Positions 1 through 8,615 are shown, numbered from the stretch's first letter. The stretch: 64,000 bases of DNA from Pseudolysinimonas_A sp044239695 (GCF_044239695.1 NZ_JBIIAW010000002.1:1-64000), one strand, 5' to 3'. Program-made: numbers and translations. Notes: generated by a model not told the origin, from the letters alone.

Positions 1-285
1 TTGTCCCGGTCTCCTAGACAGCCGCCGCGACGTCACCGAGTCGCCCGTCAGCCTCGCATCTGCTCTCGTAAGCTCCCTCGCTGACGGGGTTGCCTGCGTC
101 GTCCTCGAGGTCGATCTCGAATGCTCGAAGACCGCTTGGTTGAGCCACTTCTTCGCTTTCTCGGGTGCGGCGTCGTAGTGCGGGATGGAGTAGCCCTCCG
201 CCTCGCCGTTTGTGCCCGCCTGGCGGAGTTGAGACCCGGATACAGGACGGCGCGTTTGGCGGTCGAGGCTGCGGACGTGGCCTCA
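1..285 (-). pseudogene. Probable 3' remnant of an unrecognised gene, running off the window start
   Basis: On the minus strand a frame open from a TGA near 285 down to base 1 reads as protein-like sequence (for example EAEGYSIPHYDAAPEKAKKW), but it has no ATG, GTG or TTG start in its upstream part. A second minus frame (14-150) also reads plausibly (AFEIDLEDDAGNPV). This pattern suggests a frameshifted or truncated gene whose remainder lies outside the window. No family is recognised. The rest of 286-473 shows nothing I can support; the plus-strand ORF at 121-447 is low-complexity and arginine-rich and looks like a shadow. Confidence 0.3.
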
Positions 286-473
286 CGAGGGGCCACGGCG
301 CCTCAAATCGGCCAGCCTCGGAGGGAGGGGCGACGGGCGTTCGGGCTGATGGGGCGAGGGTGGTTCGGTCGTAGCCTCCCGAGTGTTACTCCGAAGGCCC
401 GAAGGGCCCAGTCGCCGATCGAGGACGAGGGGGGTCGGGCGTTGTGAGAGTTACATCGATCGGCCGGGTCGGA

Positions 474-1064
474 TCAATCGAACAACATTGACAGCCCAGT
501 GGAGGCCGAGGCGTCACGCCTCCTCTCGAACACCGCACGCTCAATCGCGGGCCGTGGGACACGCGCTACCTGCGCCCAGTCGACTGCTTCTCTAAAGGCT
601 TGATCGTCGAGAGCGAGTCGTTCAAGGAGCTCTTCAATGCGTCGCTGGCCTGTAGCGGCATCGACGAGAAAGCCTTCAAAGCGGAACACGTACTTGCCGG
701 AACCCGGGTCCCAGCTCAGGACGCTTTTGGTGAGAGGGTACGACACCCCAAAACGCCAGAGCTGAAGCACGGCGTTCCGAAGACGCACGGTCTTCGCCGC
801 GAGCCGTCCGCCGGCATAGCCCCATTGGTCCTTCAGGAGGTCGATAGCGGCGAGAGCCCCCACAACTTCGAGTTCGAGGTACCTGCGGTCGCGTGAACGA
901 AGTGCATCATGGTTCGGATCTGATGAGAGGTCGAGCAGCTCCTTCAACTGCTTGCGGGTCACGAACTCTTCGTCCTCGAGTCCCAAGCGCTTCATGACGT
1001 CGCTGAGCTTCCATGCGGCACCCGAATCGAGAGTGGCAGTTGGTGACACGCCCACTCCAATCAT
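474..1064 (-). CDS. Hypothetical protein, 196 aa
   Basis: No family is recognised. The sequence is a normal-looking mix of charged and hydrophobic residues (KLSDVMKRLGLEDEEFVTRK near the N-terminus, a helix-rich middle, AFREAVDWAQVARVPRPAIE near the C-terminus), and the frame has protein-like composition unlike its shadows. No membrane segment or signal peptide is seen. The ATG at 1064 was chosen because the upstream extension (to 1172) is poor in protein-like features; neither start has a clear ribosome binding site. It sits in the accessory left end, transcribed away from the 1207-1970 pair. Confidence 0.5.
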   Translation of the reverse strand: MIGVGVSPTATLDSGAAWKLSDVMKRLGLEDEEFVTRKQLKELLDLSSDPNHDALRSRDRRYLELEVVGALAAIDLLKDQWGYAGGRLAAKTVRLRNAVLQLWRFGVSYPLTKSVLSWDPGSGKYVFRFEGFLVDAATGQRRIEELLERLALDDQAFREAVDWAQVARVPRPAIERAVFERRRDASASTGLSMLFD

Positions 1065-1206
1065 CGTTGTCGGCAAGAAAGAAGAAAGAATCACAGCGTA
1101 AAGATGCCGAAACTGCCAAATCAACCGAACAGAGATTCGATCCGCACCTCCACCAAAGAGCGCGCGCGACACCTAGCCGCGCAAGACCCGACGTGAGAAG
1201 CTAGAG

Positions 1207-1473
1207 ATGCCAGCCAAAGTAAAGTTCTACGATCGCAACATTCGGACCGGCGTGTTGACGCTGGTCGGACAGTCATTCGGGGGGATGATGAAAGTTTGCG
1301 GCTTGCTGGGCAGCCTGGGCGGCCCCTACGATGATCAAGTCGTGCGGAATCGCGCGACCCACTCGCTTAAGGGAACCGTTCCCATGGATTTCGTCAAGCT
1401 GATTAGTCCTCATGTTGAAATTGAGGCATGGAGCAGCAACATCGCTCCCCACACGAAGACGGCGATAGCATGA
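1207..1473 (+). CDS. Small hypothetical protein, 88 aa
   Basis: Not recognised. Starts MPAKVKFYDRNIRTGVLTLV and ends with a Ser/Thr/Ala-rich tail. Its TGA stop overlaps the ATG of the next gene (ATGA at 1470-1473), which supports real translation and coupling of the two genes. It contains no Walker, zinc or helix-turn-helix motif that I can see. The ATG at 1207 follows a purine-rich AGAAGCTAGAG stretch that is a weak ribosome binding site. Confidence 0.45.
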   Translation: MPAKVKFYDRNIRTGVLTLVGQSFGGMMKVCGLLGSLGGPYDDQVVRNRATHSLKGTVPMDFVKLISPHVEIEAWSSNIAPHTKTAIA

Positions 1474-1970
1474 AGCTGCGCAAGCAGAAGGCTTCGAGTG
1501 CCGTCGGCGCGCAAGCCGCCAGGGCTACGATCCGTCTAGGGCGTATCCCCGAGGTAAGCGTGCCTCGCGCAGAAGGCGGACTCGACGACCTTAGTGTCGA
1601 TGCTGAAGTGGCAGCGGTGCTGCGACGTCGACGTTGGCGGGCAGTCATTCAAGTGGCTCTGCCCATGGCGTTTCATCCCGATGCTGAGCTACCTCTGGTC
1701 GACCTTGTCGATCGTCACCTTGAAGGGCGCAACCCCCTCACTGGTTCCCATGGGCGGACCTTGGTGACTTCCTTCTCAGTGATGAGCGCGGGCGACAAGG
1801 ACCGAGCGGCGGTTGAGAGATTCGCATACGGGCTTGCGAGGGCGGCCGCTGGCGATAGCACCGACGAAGCGCGAGTGGTGACAAGTGGCATCACCTTCAC
1901 CGACATGTCCGACATTGAACAGCGTCTGCCGGAAAATCTTCGCGAGGAGGCGTACGCCGCCGGGGCCTAG
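1470..1970 (+). CDS. Hypothetical protein, 166 aa
   Basis: Not recognised. The frame is open from 1428, but the ATG at 1470 is preferred because it overlaps the stop of the 1207 gene as ATGA, a layout used repeatedly in this window. The protein has a basic N-terminus (MKLRKQKAS) followed by an acidic, helical body. There are no cysteines or membrane segments. It is followed at once by a perfect 12-bp inverted repeat and, about 190 bases on, by an intrinsic terminator, so 1207-1970 probably forms a two-gene transcript. Confidence 0.5.
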   Translation: MKLRKQKASSAVGAQAARATIRLGRIPEVSVPRAEGGLDDLSVDAEVAAVLRRRRWRAVIQVALPMAFHPDAELPLVDLVDRHLEGRNPLTGSHGRTLVTSFSVMSAGDKDRAAVERFAYGLARAAAGDSTDEARVVTSGITFTDMSDIEQRLPENLREEAYAAGA

Positions 1971-1982
1971 TCTTGCGGACTT

Positions 1983-2023
1983 CCTCTCGACTTGAGATGA
2001 CACATTTACTCCAAGTCGAGAGG
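1983..2023. repeat. Perfect 12-bp inverted repeat
   Basis: Arms CCTCTCGACTTG (1983-1994) and CAAGTCGAGAGG (2012-2023) are exact complements around a 17-base loop, starting 13 bases after the stop at 1970. No T-run follows, so it may be a transcript-end stabiliser or a protein site rather than a terminator. Confidence 0.6.
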
Positions 2024-2161
2024 TTGTCGTGCGATCAATCTGGATGTACGCTTCAAGCAGTATCTGAAGGAGATGAGCGCTTGGACGGGTCGGGTTGGTC
2101 GGAACACGAGCTCATCTCTGAGCTCGGACGTCTCCGCGAGTACCTCCGCCCGGATCTTCTC

Positions 2162-2197
2162 CGCCCTGCTTTTCGAAAGCAGGGCGTTTCTATTTTT
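2162..2197 (+). terminator. Intrinsic terminator
   Basis: Stem CGCCCTGC (2162-2169) / GCAGGGCG (2179-2186), extended by three T-A pairs to an 11-bp stem with a TCG loop, followed by TTTCTATTTTT. This is the clearest intrinsic terminator in the window and would end plus-strand transcription from 1207-1970. Confidence 0.85.
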
Positions 2198-2612
2198 GCC
2201 CAGGCATCTCACGCCGGGATGATCCCTCCTCTGTCGCGTGATCAGTTGGCGGAGCTCGTAAGCGATCTCCGGTACCAGGCGACCACCCAGGTGTTTATCG
2301 ATTCGGCCCGGGGCCTCTCTGCTGCAAGTTCGACCAGCTCAGAAGATTCGACAGAGACTAGCTGGGAGTAGGGCGAGTCGCGTCGCGCGGCTTGATTCAG
2401 CAAGAGGCCAATGGGTCCGATCCGCATGCCCCGAGGCTAGTAGCCACCGATGCGGGCAGGGAGTTATGCGAACACGCATAGAGTCGGCTCCCGCAGCGGC
2501 CAAAGAGCCCCGGAAACACGGGACGAACGAGGGTGCCTTCAATGTCGCGACCGGATGGGCGACAGGACACCGTTGACGGGAAGCTGTCAGCGGTTCAGCA
2601 TACGGTTCAGCC

Positions 2613-3407
2613 ATGCTCAAGAACTTCATCTATCTCAACGAACCTGCACTTGACAGCTATCTGAGCGCTCTCGAAGACGGTCTCCGCGGTTCGGTGGAGG
2701 AGCGTCGGGCGAAGTCAGGGTCAGTCACAGGCAAAGGCGGCGTCCCTGTCGTCAACGTCCAGGGTGAGAAGGCACACGAAGAGGAAGAGACAACCTCTCG
2801 GACCGATACTCCAGCGGCTCGGTTTGAGCGGCTGCAGAAGCTCGCCCGATCAGACGTTGAGGCTTCCGGGTGGGTTGAAGTCGTCAATCCCGAGGTTGAC
2901 CTCAATGGGCTTTTGACAGGTGCCCTCATCGAGCTCGAATGCGAGATCTACGTCCCCGAGATCGTTAAGGCACTCTCTCCCGGAGGTGGCCTCGCGAGCG
3001 CGATTGGGCAGATGGAGGCGCTCGCCAAGCTTGCCCCCGCTTTCGGTTCCGACGTCTCAGGTATGCCAGCACAAAGTCAACTCGACGCCATGAAAGGCAT
3101 CGCGGGCGCCCTTGGTGGTGACGTCATGTTCGTCGGCGAGCCGAGCGACGGCGACTTCCACATCACCGGCAAACTGCTCGACGCCTATATCAACAGCGAG
3201 ATCGAGGGATATGCGCGGGTCGTTGGCAAGGTGTCGTCTCAGTGGAGCAAGGCGTCGTGGAAGCCGCTCCTGGCGCTGCCGGGCATGAATCTCATGTCGC
3301 GCGACAAGCGTCGCGAGATGGAGCGCAAGGGACCCAGCGAGGGTCAAGAGCAGAACTGGCTTGAGGGGCCGGCGATCATGTTGGATGTGTTGGCGATTTA
3401 TCGCTGA
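2613..3407 (+). CDS. DUF6414-like protein, 264 aa
   Basis: The N-terminus (MLKNFIYLNEPALDSYLSAL) matches the characteristic opening of DUF6414-type proteins as I know them: a short strand, then a YL-type helix. A charged Glu-rich linker (about residues 48-70, KAHEEEETT) follows, then an alpha/beta body. No catalytic motif is visible and the biochemical role is unknown. Family members are often found in accessory regions, which fits this setting. TACGGT ends 6 bases before the ATG, a layout suggesting a leaderless transcript. Family assignment is from memory of the N-terminal pattern and is moderate. Confidence 0.6.
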   Translation: MLKNFIYLNEPALDSYLSALEDGLRGSVEERRAKSGSVTGKGGVPVVNVQGEKAHEEEETTSRTDTPAARFERLQKLARSDVEASGWVEVVNPEVDLNGLLTGALIELECEIYVPEIVKALSPGGGLASAIGQMEALAKLAPAFGSDVSGMPAQSQLDAMKGIAGALGGDVMFVGEPSDGDFHITGKLLDAYINSEIEGYARVVGKVSSQWSKASWKPLLALPGMNLMSRDKRREMERKGPSEGQEQNWLEGPAIMLDVLAIYR

Positions 3408-3513
3408 CGTCAAACAGAGGTACTAGACGAGACCACGCAGCGTCATTCCAACGTTCCCTCCGTCTCCGCAGTTTTCTCTTCGCGATTCCCTGGTCGGACC
3501 GCTCTCGTCGTGG

Positions 3514-4728
3514 TCACAGGATCTCGTCCCGCCGGCGGCGTAACGCCCGACGTTCGGGTTCGGTGACCGCGAGGCGGATCGCGTCGTCGTAGTGTGCGGC
3601 GGCCTCCGCATGTCGGCCCGCGCGGCGCAGCAGGTCGGCACGCGCGGCCGGTAGCCGCGGGTACGCGGCGAGGGCCGGTGCGACCTCCTCGAGTGCGGCG
3701 AGTCCGGCATCCGCCCCGGAAGCCCGGCTCACCGCGATCGCGCGATTGAGCCCCACGACCGGCCCCGGGGCGAGGATGGACAGCCTGTCGTACAAGGCGA
3801 CGACCGCCACCCAGTCGGTGTCCTCCGGCGTCGGGGCCGACGCGTGCACGGCGGCGATCGCCGCCTGGAGCTGGTAGACGCCCGGACGTCGGTGCCGGCC
3901 CGCCTCGGCGAGCAACGCGCGACCTTCGGCGATGGCGGCGGAATCCCATCGCGTGCGGTCCTGGTCGTCGAGGGTGACGAGTTCGCCATCGCGTACCCGC
4001 GCGTCGCGGCGGGAGTGCTGCATCAGCATCAGCGCCAGAAGGCCGAGGATCTCCGGCTCGGCGGGCATCAGCTCGGCGAGTGCGCGGGTGACGCGGATCG
4101 CCTCGTCGGCGACGTCGACCTGCTCGACGGCGGTGTAGCCCTCGTTGAACGCGAGGTAGAGCACCGCCAGCACCCCCGACAGCCGTTCGGGCAGGCGGTG
4201 CGTCTCGGGGACGCGATACGGGATGCCGGCCGCGACGATCTTGCGCTTGGCTCGCACGATGCGCTGGGCCACCGTGGCCTCGCCGACCAGGAACGCCCGA
4301 CCGATCTGCGCGGTGGTCAGGCCCCCGACGACGCGCAGGGTGAGGGCGACGCGGGACTCCAGCGGCAACGCCGGATGGCAGCAGGTGAAGAGGAGCCGCA
4401 GCCGGTCGTCGGCGATCTCCTCGCCGTCGGGGTCGAGATCTTCGAGTGCCGTCATGGCCGCCACGTCCTCCAGTTTGCGGTCGAGGGTCGCCGCGCGGCG
4501 CAGCCGGTCCAGCGCCCGGTTCTTGGCGACGGTCGTGAGCCACGCCCCCGGCTTGGACGGGACCCCGCCGCGGGGCCAGGTGGCGAGGGCCGACTCGAAG
4601 GCCTCGGCCGCGGAATCCTCCGCGAGCGACCAGTCGCCGGTGATCCGGATGAGGGTCGCCACGATGCGCGACCACTCGTCCCGGTAGGCCGCGTCGACTG
4701 CCTCGGCCGTCGTGGGCGCGTCACTCAC
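3514..4728 (-). CDS. ECF sigma factor of the ECF42 type (with C-terminal extension)
   Basis: Regions sigma2 (about residues 10-80, including AEDSAAEAFESALATWP) and sigma4 (about 115-175, GLTTAQIGRAFLVGEATVAQ helix-turn-helix) are followed by a long helical C-terminal half (DUF6596/TPR-like, about 180-400) ending in RRRDEIL. At 404 aa it is twice the length of a plain ECF factor and matches the ECF42 group, which is encoded next to DGPF proteins and regulated through its own C-terminal extension rather than an anti-sigma factor. The GTG at 4728 overlaps the upstream YCII gene by 8 bases. Target promoters are not evident here. Confidence 0.85.
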   Translation of the reverse strand: MSDAPTTAEAVDAAYRDEWSRIVATLIRITGDWSLAEDSAAEAFESALATWPRGGVPSKPGAWLTTVAKNRALDRLRRAATLDRKLEDVAAMTALEDLDPDGEEIADDRLRLLFTCCHPALPLESRVALTLRVVGGLTTAQIGRAFLVGEATVAQRIVRAKRKIVAAGIPYRVPETHRLPERLSGVLAVLYLAFNEGYTAVEQVDVADEAIRVTRALAELMPAEPEILGLLALMLMQHSRRDARVRDGELVTLDDQDRTRWDSAAIAEGRALLAEAGRHRRPGVYQLQAAIAAVHASAPTPEDTDWVAVVALYDRLSILAPGPVVGLNRAIAVSRASGADAGLAALEEVAPALAAYPRLPAARADLLRRAGRHAEAAAHYDDAIRLAVTEPERRALRRRRDEIL

Positions 4729-5056
4729 CGAACGGCCAGTGCGGGCGCAACTCGAGGCGCCCGAACCGTGCCATCGGGTGCTTCGCGGCGATCTCGATCG
4801 CCTCGTCGAGGTCGGCAGCCTCGATGATGTCGTACCCCGCGATCCACTCCTTCGACTCCGTGAACGGGCCGTCGGTGACGAGCAGCTCCCCGTTGCGCAC
4901 CCGCACGAGCGTGGCGTCCTCGACGGGACGCAGCCGGTCGCCGTGCACGTGCGCGCCGCGGGCGACGACATCGGCCATCCATTCCTCGATGTTGTCCTGC
5001 TCCGGGTCGTAGGCCTCGGCCTCGGGATCGGTCGCCACGAACATCATGTACTCCAC
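4721..5056 (-). CDS. YCII-related DGPF-domain protein, 111 aa
   Basis: MEYMMFVATDPEAEAY at the N-terminus and the family signature DGPFTESKEWIAGY in the middle identify the YCII/DGPF fold, a small ferredoxin-like protein of unknown enzymology. It is the conserved genomic partner of ECF42 sigma factors and precedes the sigma gene with an 8-base overlap, so the two are translationally coupled. Starts with GTG; AAAGGGG lies about 6 bases upstream. Likely a target as well as a neighbour of the sigma factor (inference). Confidence 0.85.
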   Translation of the reverse strand: MEYMMFVATDPEAEAYDPEQDNIEEWMADVVARGAHVHGDRLRPVEDATLVRVRNGELLVTDGPFTESKEWIAGYDIIEAADLDEAIEIAAKHPMARFGRLELRPHWPFGE

Positions 5057-5124
5057 GGGGTACCCCTTTCGTCGGTGAGAAACGCTATGACAGGACGACG
5101 AACGGCGTCACGCGATTTCGACAC

Positions 5125-5235
5125 TCAGAGCAGTCGGATTCCGATCCCCGGCGGGATCCGGTCGATCCAGGGTCGCCGCTCCTCGGGCCCGGGTTCTGGT
5201 TCGGGTTCGGGTTCGGGGGTAGTCGGCTCGCTCAT
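5125..5235 (-). CDS. Small Glu-Pro-repeat protein, 36 aa
   Basis: Opens MSEPTTPEPEPEPEPG, an EP-dipeptide repeat, then a short RRPWIDRIPPGIGIRLL tail. AAGGGAG lies 6 bases before the ATG at 5235. The repeat and the short, tryptophan-containing tail suggest a real small protein, but there is no family and function is unknown. It lies between the ECF42 pair and the divergent amidohydrolase gene. Confidence 0.4.
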   Translation of the reverse strand: MSEPTTPEPEPEPEPGPEERRPWIDRIPPGIGIRLL

Positions 5236-5315
5236 GGTGCTCCCTTCGCGGGGCTCGATGCGCCCTTCTGTACGAACGACGAACGGACACCGCCGAGATC
5301 GACTGGAATGGGGGG

Positions 5316-6194
5316 ATGCCCGCACCCGCTTCGCCGTACGTCGTTCTCGGCGCGCCCACCGATGCTCACGTCCACGTCGGACTCGTCGATCGGGATGCCC
5401 TCGCCCGGTCGGTGCTCGGCCGGGTCGTCGACCTCGGAGGCGACCTCGCGGCGCCGCGCGAACTCGCCGGCGCCCCGGGCATCCCGCCGCTGCGGATCGA
5501 CGCCGCGGGCCCGTTCCTGACGCCGCCGGGCGGCTACCCGTCCGACCGGGGCTGGGCCGACCCGGCGTGGGTGCGCGAGATCGCTGATCCCGAGGCCGCG
5601 GCCCGGGTGATCGACGAGGTCGCGGATGCCGGGGCGACGTGCGCGAAGATCGCGAGCAACAGCACGGCCGGGCCGACCTTTTCCACCGAGATGCTCTCCC
5701 GGATCGTGGAGCTCGCCGACCGCCGCGGGCTGGGCGTCGTCGTGCACGTCGAAGGGCCCGGCGAGGCGGATCGCGCTCTTCGTGCCGGCGCGCAGCAGCT
5801 CGCCCACGCGCCGTTCACCGAGGGCCTCTCGCGACGCGAGATCGCCGGGCACGCGGCCCGGATGACCTGGATCTCGACGCTCGCCATCCATCCACCCGGC
5901 TCCGCGGAGCGCGCGACCGCCGTCGAGAACGTCGCGGCGTTCCACGCGGCCGGCGGGCGCCTCCGCTATGGCACCGACATGGGCAACGGTCCGACCCCGG
6001 CGGGGCTGAACCTCGCCGAGCTCGACGCGCTGCGCGACGCGGGGCTGACGACATCCGATCTGCTGGCGGCGCTCGACCTCGCCGATCCCCGGGATCCCGC
6101 GGCACGCCTCATGATGGTCGACGGGGAGGGTGACGATCTCGACTTCGCGTCGGCGCGGCCCGTCACCCCCGAGAGCCGAGAGGACCTGCGATGA
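5316..6194 (+). CDS. Amidohydrolase-family metal-dependent hydrolase, 292 aa
   Basis: Carries amidohydrolase-type metal motifs in order: DAHVHVG near residue 17 (HxH), a lysine in CAKIAS near 111, VVHVEG near 145, LAHAPF near 163 and the late Asp in RYGTDMG near 222. The family hydrolyses C-N bonds on small substrates in the cytoplasm; the substrate is not evident. Its stop overlaps the kynureninase start (ATGA at 6191), so it should act on a kynurenine-pathway or related tryptophan metabolite. A formyl-kynurenine or anthranilamide hydrolase role is conceivable but not shown. At 292 aa it is short for the superfamily. Confidence 0.75.
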   Translation: MPAPASPYVVLGAPTDAHVHVGLVDRDALARSVLGRVVDLGGDLAAPRELAGAPGIPPLRIDAAGPFLTPPGGYPSDRGWADPAWVREIADPEAAARVIDEVADAGATCAKIASNSTAGPTFSTEMLSRIVELADRRGLGVVVHVEGPGEADRALRAGAQQLAHAPFTEGLSRREIAGHAARMTWISTLAIHPPGSAERATAVENVAAFHAAGGRLRYGTDMGNGPTPAGLNLAELDALRDAGLTTSDLLAALDLADPRDPAARLMMVDGEGDDLDFASARPVTPESREDLR

Positions 6195-7399
6195 CCGACC
6201 TTCGCGCCCGCGCCGCACAGCTCGACGCCGCGGACCCGCTGCGCGGGTTCATCGACCGCTTCGTGCCGGCTCCGGGGGTGCGCGCCTACCTCGACGGCAA
6301 CTCGCTGGGGAGGCCGGTGCGGACCACCGTAGGCCGTCTCGGCGACTTCGTCCGCGACGACTGGGGAACCCGGCTCATCCGCTCCTGGGACGAGGGCTGG
6401 ATGGACCGTCCGTTCGAGCTGGGCGACCGCATCGCCGCGCTCACCCTCGGCGCCGCGCCCGGTCAGACGGTCGTCGCGGATTCGACGACGGTTCTGCTCT
6501 ACAAGCTGCTGCACGCCGCGGCGGGTGCCCGGGCGGACCGCTCCGAGATCGCGATCGACGTCACGAACTTCCCGACCGACCGGTTCATCGCCCAGGCCGT
6601 CGCGGAGCGGCACGGGATGACGGTGCGCTGGCTCGAAGCCGACCCGATCGCCGGGGTGGGCGTGAACGAGATCGAGGAGAAGGTCGGCGCTCAGACCGCC
6701 GTCGTCGTGCTGAGTCAGGTCGACTACCGGTCGGGTGCCGTGGCCGAGGTCGGGGCGATCACGGCGCGCGTGAAGGCCGCCGGCGCGCTCATGCTCTGGG
6801 ACCTCTGCCACTCGGCCGGGGTGCTGCCCGTCGACCTCGACCGGCACGGCGTCGACCTCGCCGTCGGCTGCACCTACAAGTACCTCAACGGCGGACCCGG
6901 CTCGCCCGCATTCGCCTACGTCGCGACCCGCCATCAGGACGCGCTGCGGCAGCCGATCGAAGGCTGGATGGGCGCCGGCGACGTGTTCGCGATGGCGCGC
7001 GACTACACGCCGGCGACCGGGATGCGGCGCTTCCTCAGCGGCACCCCGCCGGTGCTCGGGATGCTGGCGATGGAGGACATGCTCGACCTCATCGAGGAGG
7101 CCGGGCTCGAGGCCATCCGCACGAAGTCGGTCGCGCTGACCTCGTTCGTCGTGGCGGCCGCCGACGAGCTGCTCCCCGAAGCGCGACTGTTGAGTCCGCG
7201 GGATGCCGCCCACCGCGGTGGGCACGTCACCCTCGGGCATCCCGCGTTCGAAGGGATGCTGCCGGCGCTGTGGGGCGACGGGGTGATCCCCGACTTCCGC
7301 TACCCCGACGGCATCCGCCTCGGGCTCTCGCCGCTCAGCACGACGTACGCGGAGGCGCTCGAGGGAGTGCTCGCGATCCGCGCCGCCCTCGTCGGCTGA
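6191..7399 (+). CDS. kynU: Kynureninase
   Basis: PLP-dependent fold type I enzyme that cleaves kynurenine to anthranilate and alanine. Signature YLDGNSLG near residue 36, the internal-aldimine region GCTYKYLNGGPG near 228 (Lys is the PLP anchor) and FLSGTPPVLGM near 276 are present, and the length of 402 aa is normal. Start ATG overlaps the amidohydrolase stop. The permease follows 3 bases after the stop, so these three genes are one operon for tryptophan or kynurenine use. No tryptophan 2,3-dioxygenase or formamidase of known type is seen in the window. Confidence 0.9.
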   Translation: MTDLRARAAQLDAADPLRGFIDRFVPAPGVRAYLDGNSLGRPVRTTVGRLGDFVRDDWGTRLIRSWDEGWMDRPFELGDRIAALTLGAAPGQTVVADSTTVLLYKLLHAAAGARADRSEIAIDVTNFPTDRFIAQAVAERHGMTVRWLEADPIAGVGVNEIEEKVGAQTAVVVLSQVDYRSGAVAEVGAITARVKAAGALMLWDLCHSAGVLPVDLDRHGVDLAVGCTYKYLNGGPGSPAFAYVATRHQDALRQPIEGWMGAGDVFAMARDYTPATGMRRFLSGTPPVLGMLAMEDMLDLIEEAGLEAIRTKSVALTSFVVAAADELLPEARLLSPRDAAHRGGHVTLGHPAFEGMLPALWGDGVIPDFRYPDGIRLGLSPLSTTYAEALEGVLAIRAALVG

Positions 7400-7402
7400 C
7401 CG

Positions 7403-8557
7403 GTGCGTCTCGCGATCCTCGGCGCCGCGCTACTCGTCGTCGGTGCGGCCTCGATCCTCACGGGCGTCCTGCCGGTCGTGGAGGCGCTCGCCGTCGGAGA
7501 GCGGGTCTGGCCCATCCTGCTGTTCGCCGTCGCGATCACGATCGTCGCTGAGCTGGCGGCGGAGGCCGGTGTGTTCACGGCGGTCGCCGAGCGACTCGCG
7601 CGGATCGGTCTCGGGCGGGCCTGGGTGCTCTGGCTGCTCGTGGTGCTGCTGGCGATCGGCTGCACGATCTTCCTGTCGCTCGACACCACCGCCGTGCTGC
7701 TCACGCCCGTCGTCGTGCTCCTCGCCCGGCACAACGGTCTGCCGCCGCTGCCGTTCGCGCTGACGACGGTCTGGTTGGCGAATACCGGGTCGCTGCTGCT
7801 GCCGGTGTCGAATCTCACCAACCTGCTCGCCCTCGACGCGCTGGGATTCCACGACCCCGCCCGGTTCGCCGCGCTCATGGCCGCGCCGGCGGTGGTCGCG
7901 ATCGTCGTGCCGTGCGTCGCGATCGCGGTGATCTTCCGCCGCGACCTCGGTGGGCGCTACGTCGGCTCGGCGATCGACCAGGTGCCGGACCGCCCGCTGT
8001 TCGTGCTCTCGGCCGTGGTCGTCGCGTCGCTCCTGCCGTTGCTGGTCTCCGGGATGCCGGTGTGGCTGCCGTCCTCCGCCGCCGCGGTCGTGCTCGTCGG
8101 CGCATTCCTCGCGCGCCGTCGCCGCGTGCTGCGGTTCGACCTCGTGCCGTGGCAGATCATCCTGTTCGCGAGCGGGTTGTTCCTCGTCGTCGAGGCGGCG
8201 CACGGCGTCGGACTCACGACGGCGCTGGCCGTGGTCGCGGGGGAGGGTGACGATCCCCTCGCGCTCCTCCGGCTCGCCGTCGCCGGGATGGTCGGCGCGA
8301 ACGGCATCGACAACCTCCCCGCCTACCTCGCGCTCGAACCCGTCACCGGGTCGGCCCCCCGTCTCGCGGCACTCCTCGTCGGCGTCAACGCCGGGTCGCT
8401 CATCACGCCGTGGGCCTCGCTCGCCGTACTGCTCTGGCACCGCGGGCTGGTCGCCCTCGGTGTGGAGTTCCGCTGGTCGCGGTACGTCGTGCTCGGACTG
8501 GTCGTCGCGCCGGTCACGGTGGCCCTCGCGACGCTCGCTCTCGCCGCGACGGTGTGA
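7403..8557 (+). CDS. SLC13/ArsB-like membrane permease, 384 aa
   Basis: About ten hydrophobic segments with the ion-transporter pattern: IFLSLDTTAVLLTPVVV near residue 90 and WLANTGSLLLPVSNLTNLLA near 128, repeated in degenerate form near 300 (GANGIDNLPAYLAL, GVNAGSLITPWASL). This inverted repeat of re-entrant loops is typical of ArsB and SLC13-type carriers. GTG start, 3 bases after kynU. No ars genes are nearby, so export or import of an organic anion such as anthranilate is more likely than arsenite (inference from context). Confidence 0.75.
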   Translation: MRLAILGAALLVVGAASILTGVLPVVEALAVGERVWPILLFAVAITIVAELAAEAGVFTAVAERLARIGLGRAWVLWLLVVLLAIGCTIFLSLDTTAVLLTPVVVLLARHNGLPPLPFALTTVWLANTGSLLLPVSNLTNLLALDALGFHDPARFAALMAAPAVVAIVVPCVAIAVIFRRDLGGRYVGSAIDQVPDRPLFVLSAVVVASLLPLLVSGMPVWLPSSAAAVVLVGAFLARRRRVLRFDLVPWQIILFASGLFLVVEAAHGVGLTTALAVVAGEGDDPLALLRLAVAGMVGANGIDNLPAYLALEPVTGSAPRLAALLVGVNAGSLITPWASLAVLLWHRGLVALGVEFRWSRYVVLGLVVAPVTVALATLALAATV

Positions 8558-8615
8558 CCCGGGGCCGAGGCGATGATAGAGTCGTCAGGTTGACCGCCGA
8601 GCGGCCGACCGACCA

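Larger units (their letters stand above)
1971..2612. other. Gene-free stretch between hypothetical genes and the DUF6414-like gene
   Basis: Holds the inverted repeat at 1983-2023 and the terminator at 2162-2197. The open frame at 1973-2371 is crossed by the terminator and rejected. A 6-bp hairpin (TATGCG at 2465-2470, CGCATA at 2475-2480) lies upstream of the 2613 gene. At its end, TTGACG (2573-2578) and TACGGT (2601-2606) precede the ATG; the 22-bp spacing is longer than usual, but TACGGT sits 6 bases before the start codon. Confidence 0.5.

Noticed and set aside
1973..2371. 132-codon plus-strand frame after the 1470 gene
   Set aside because: Its middle is a strong intrinsic terminator with a T-run (2162-2197), and it begins in an inverted repeat; composition is not protein-like.
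3443..4675. 410-codon minus-strand frame overlapping the ECF42 gene
   Set aside because: Arg/Pro/Gly-rich +1 shadow; the other frame has sigma2 and sigma4 regions.
7403..8557. Arsenite efflux (ArsB) call for the permease
   Set aside because: Fold fits, but there is no ars regulator, reductase or metal-binding neighbour; it is in an operon with kynureninase.
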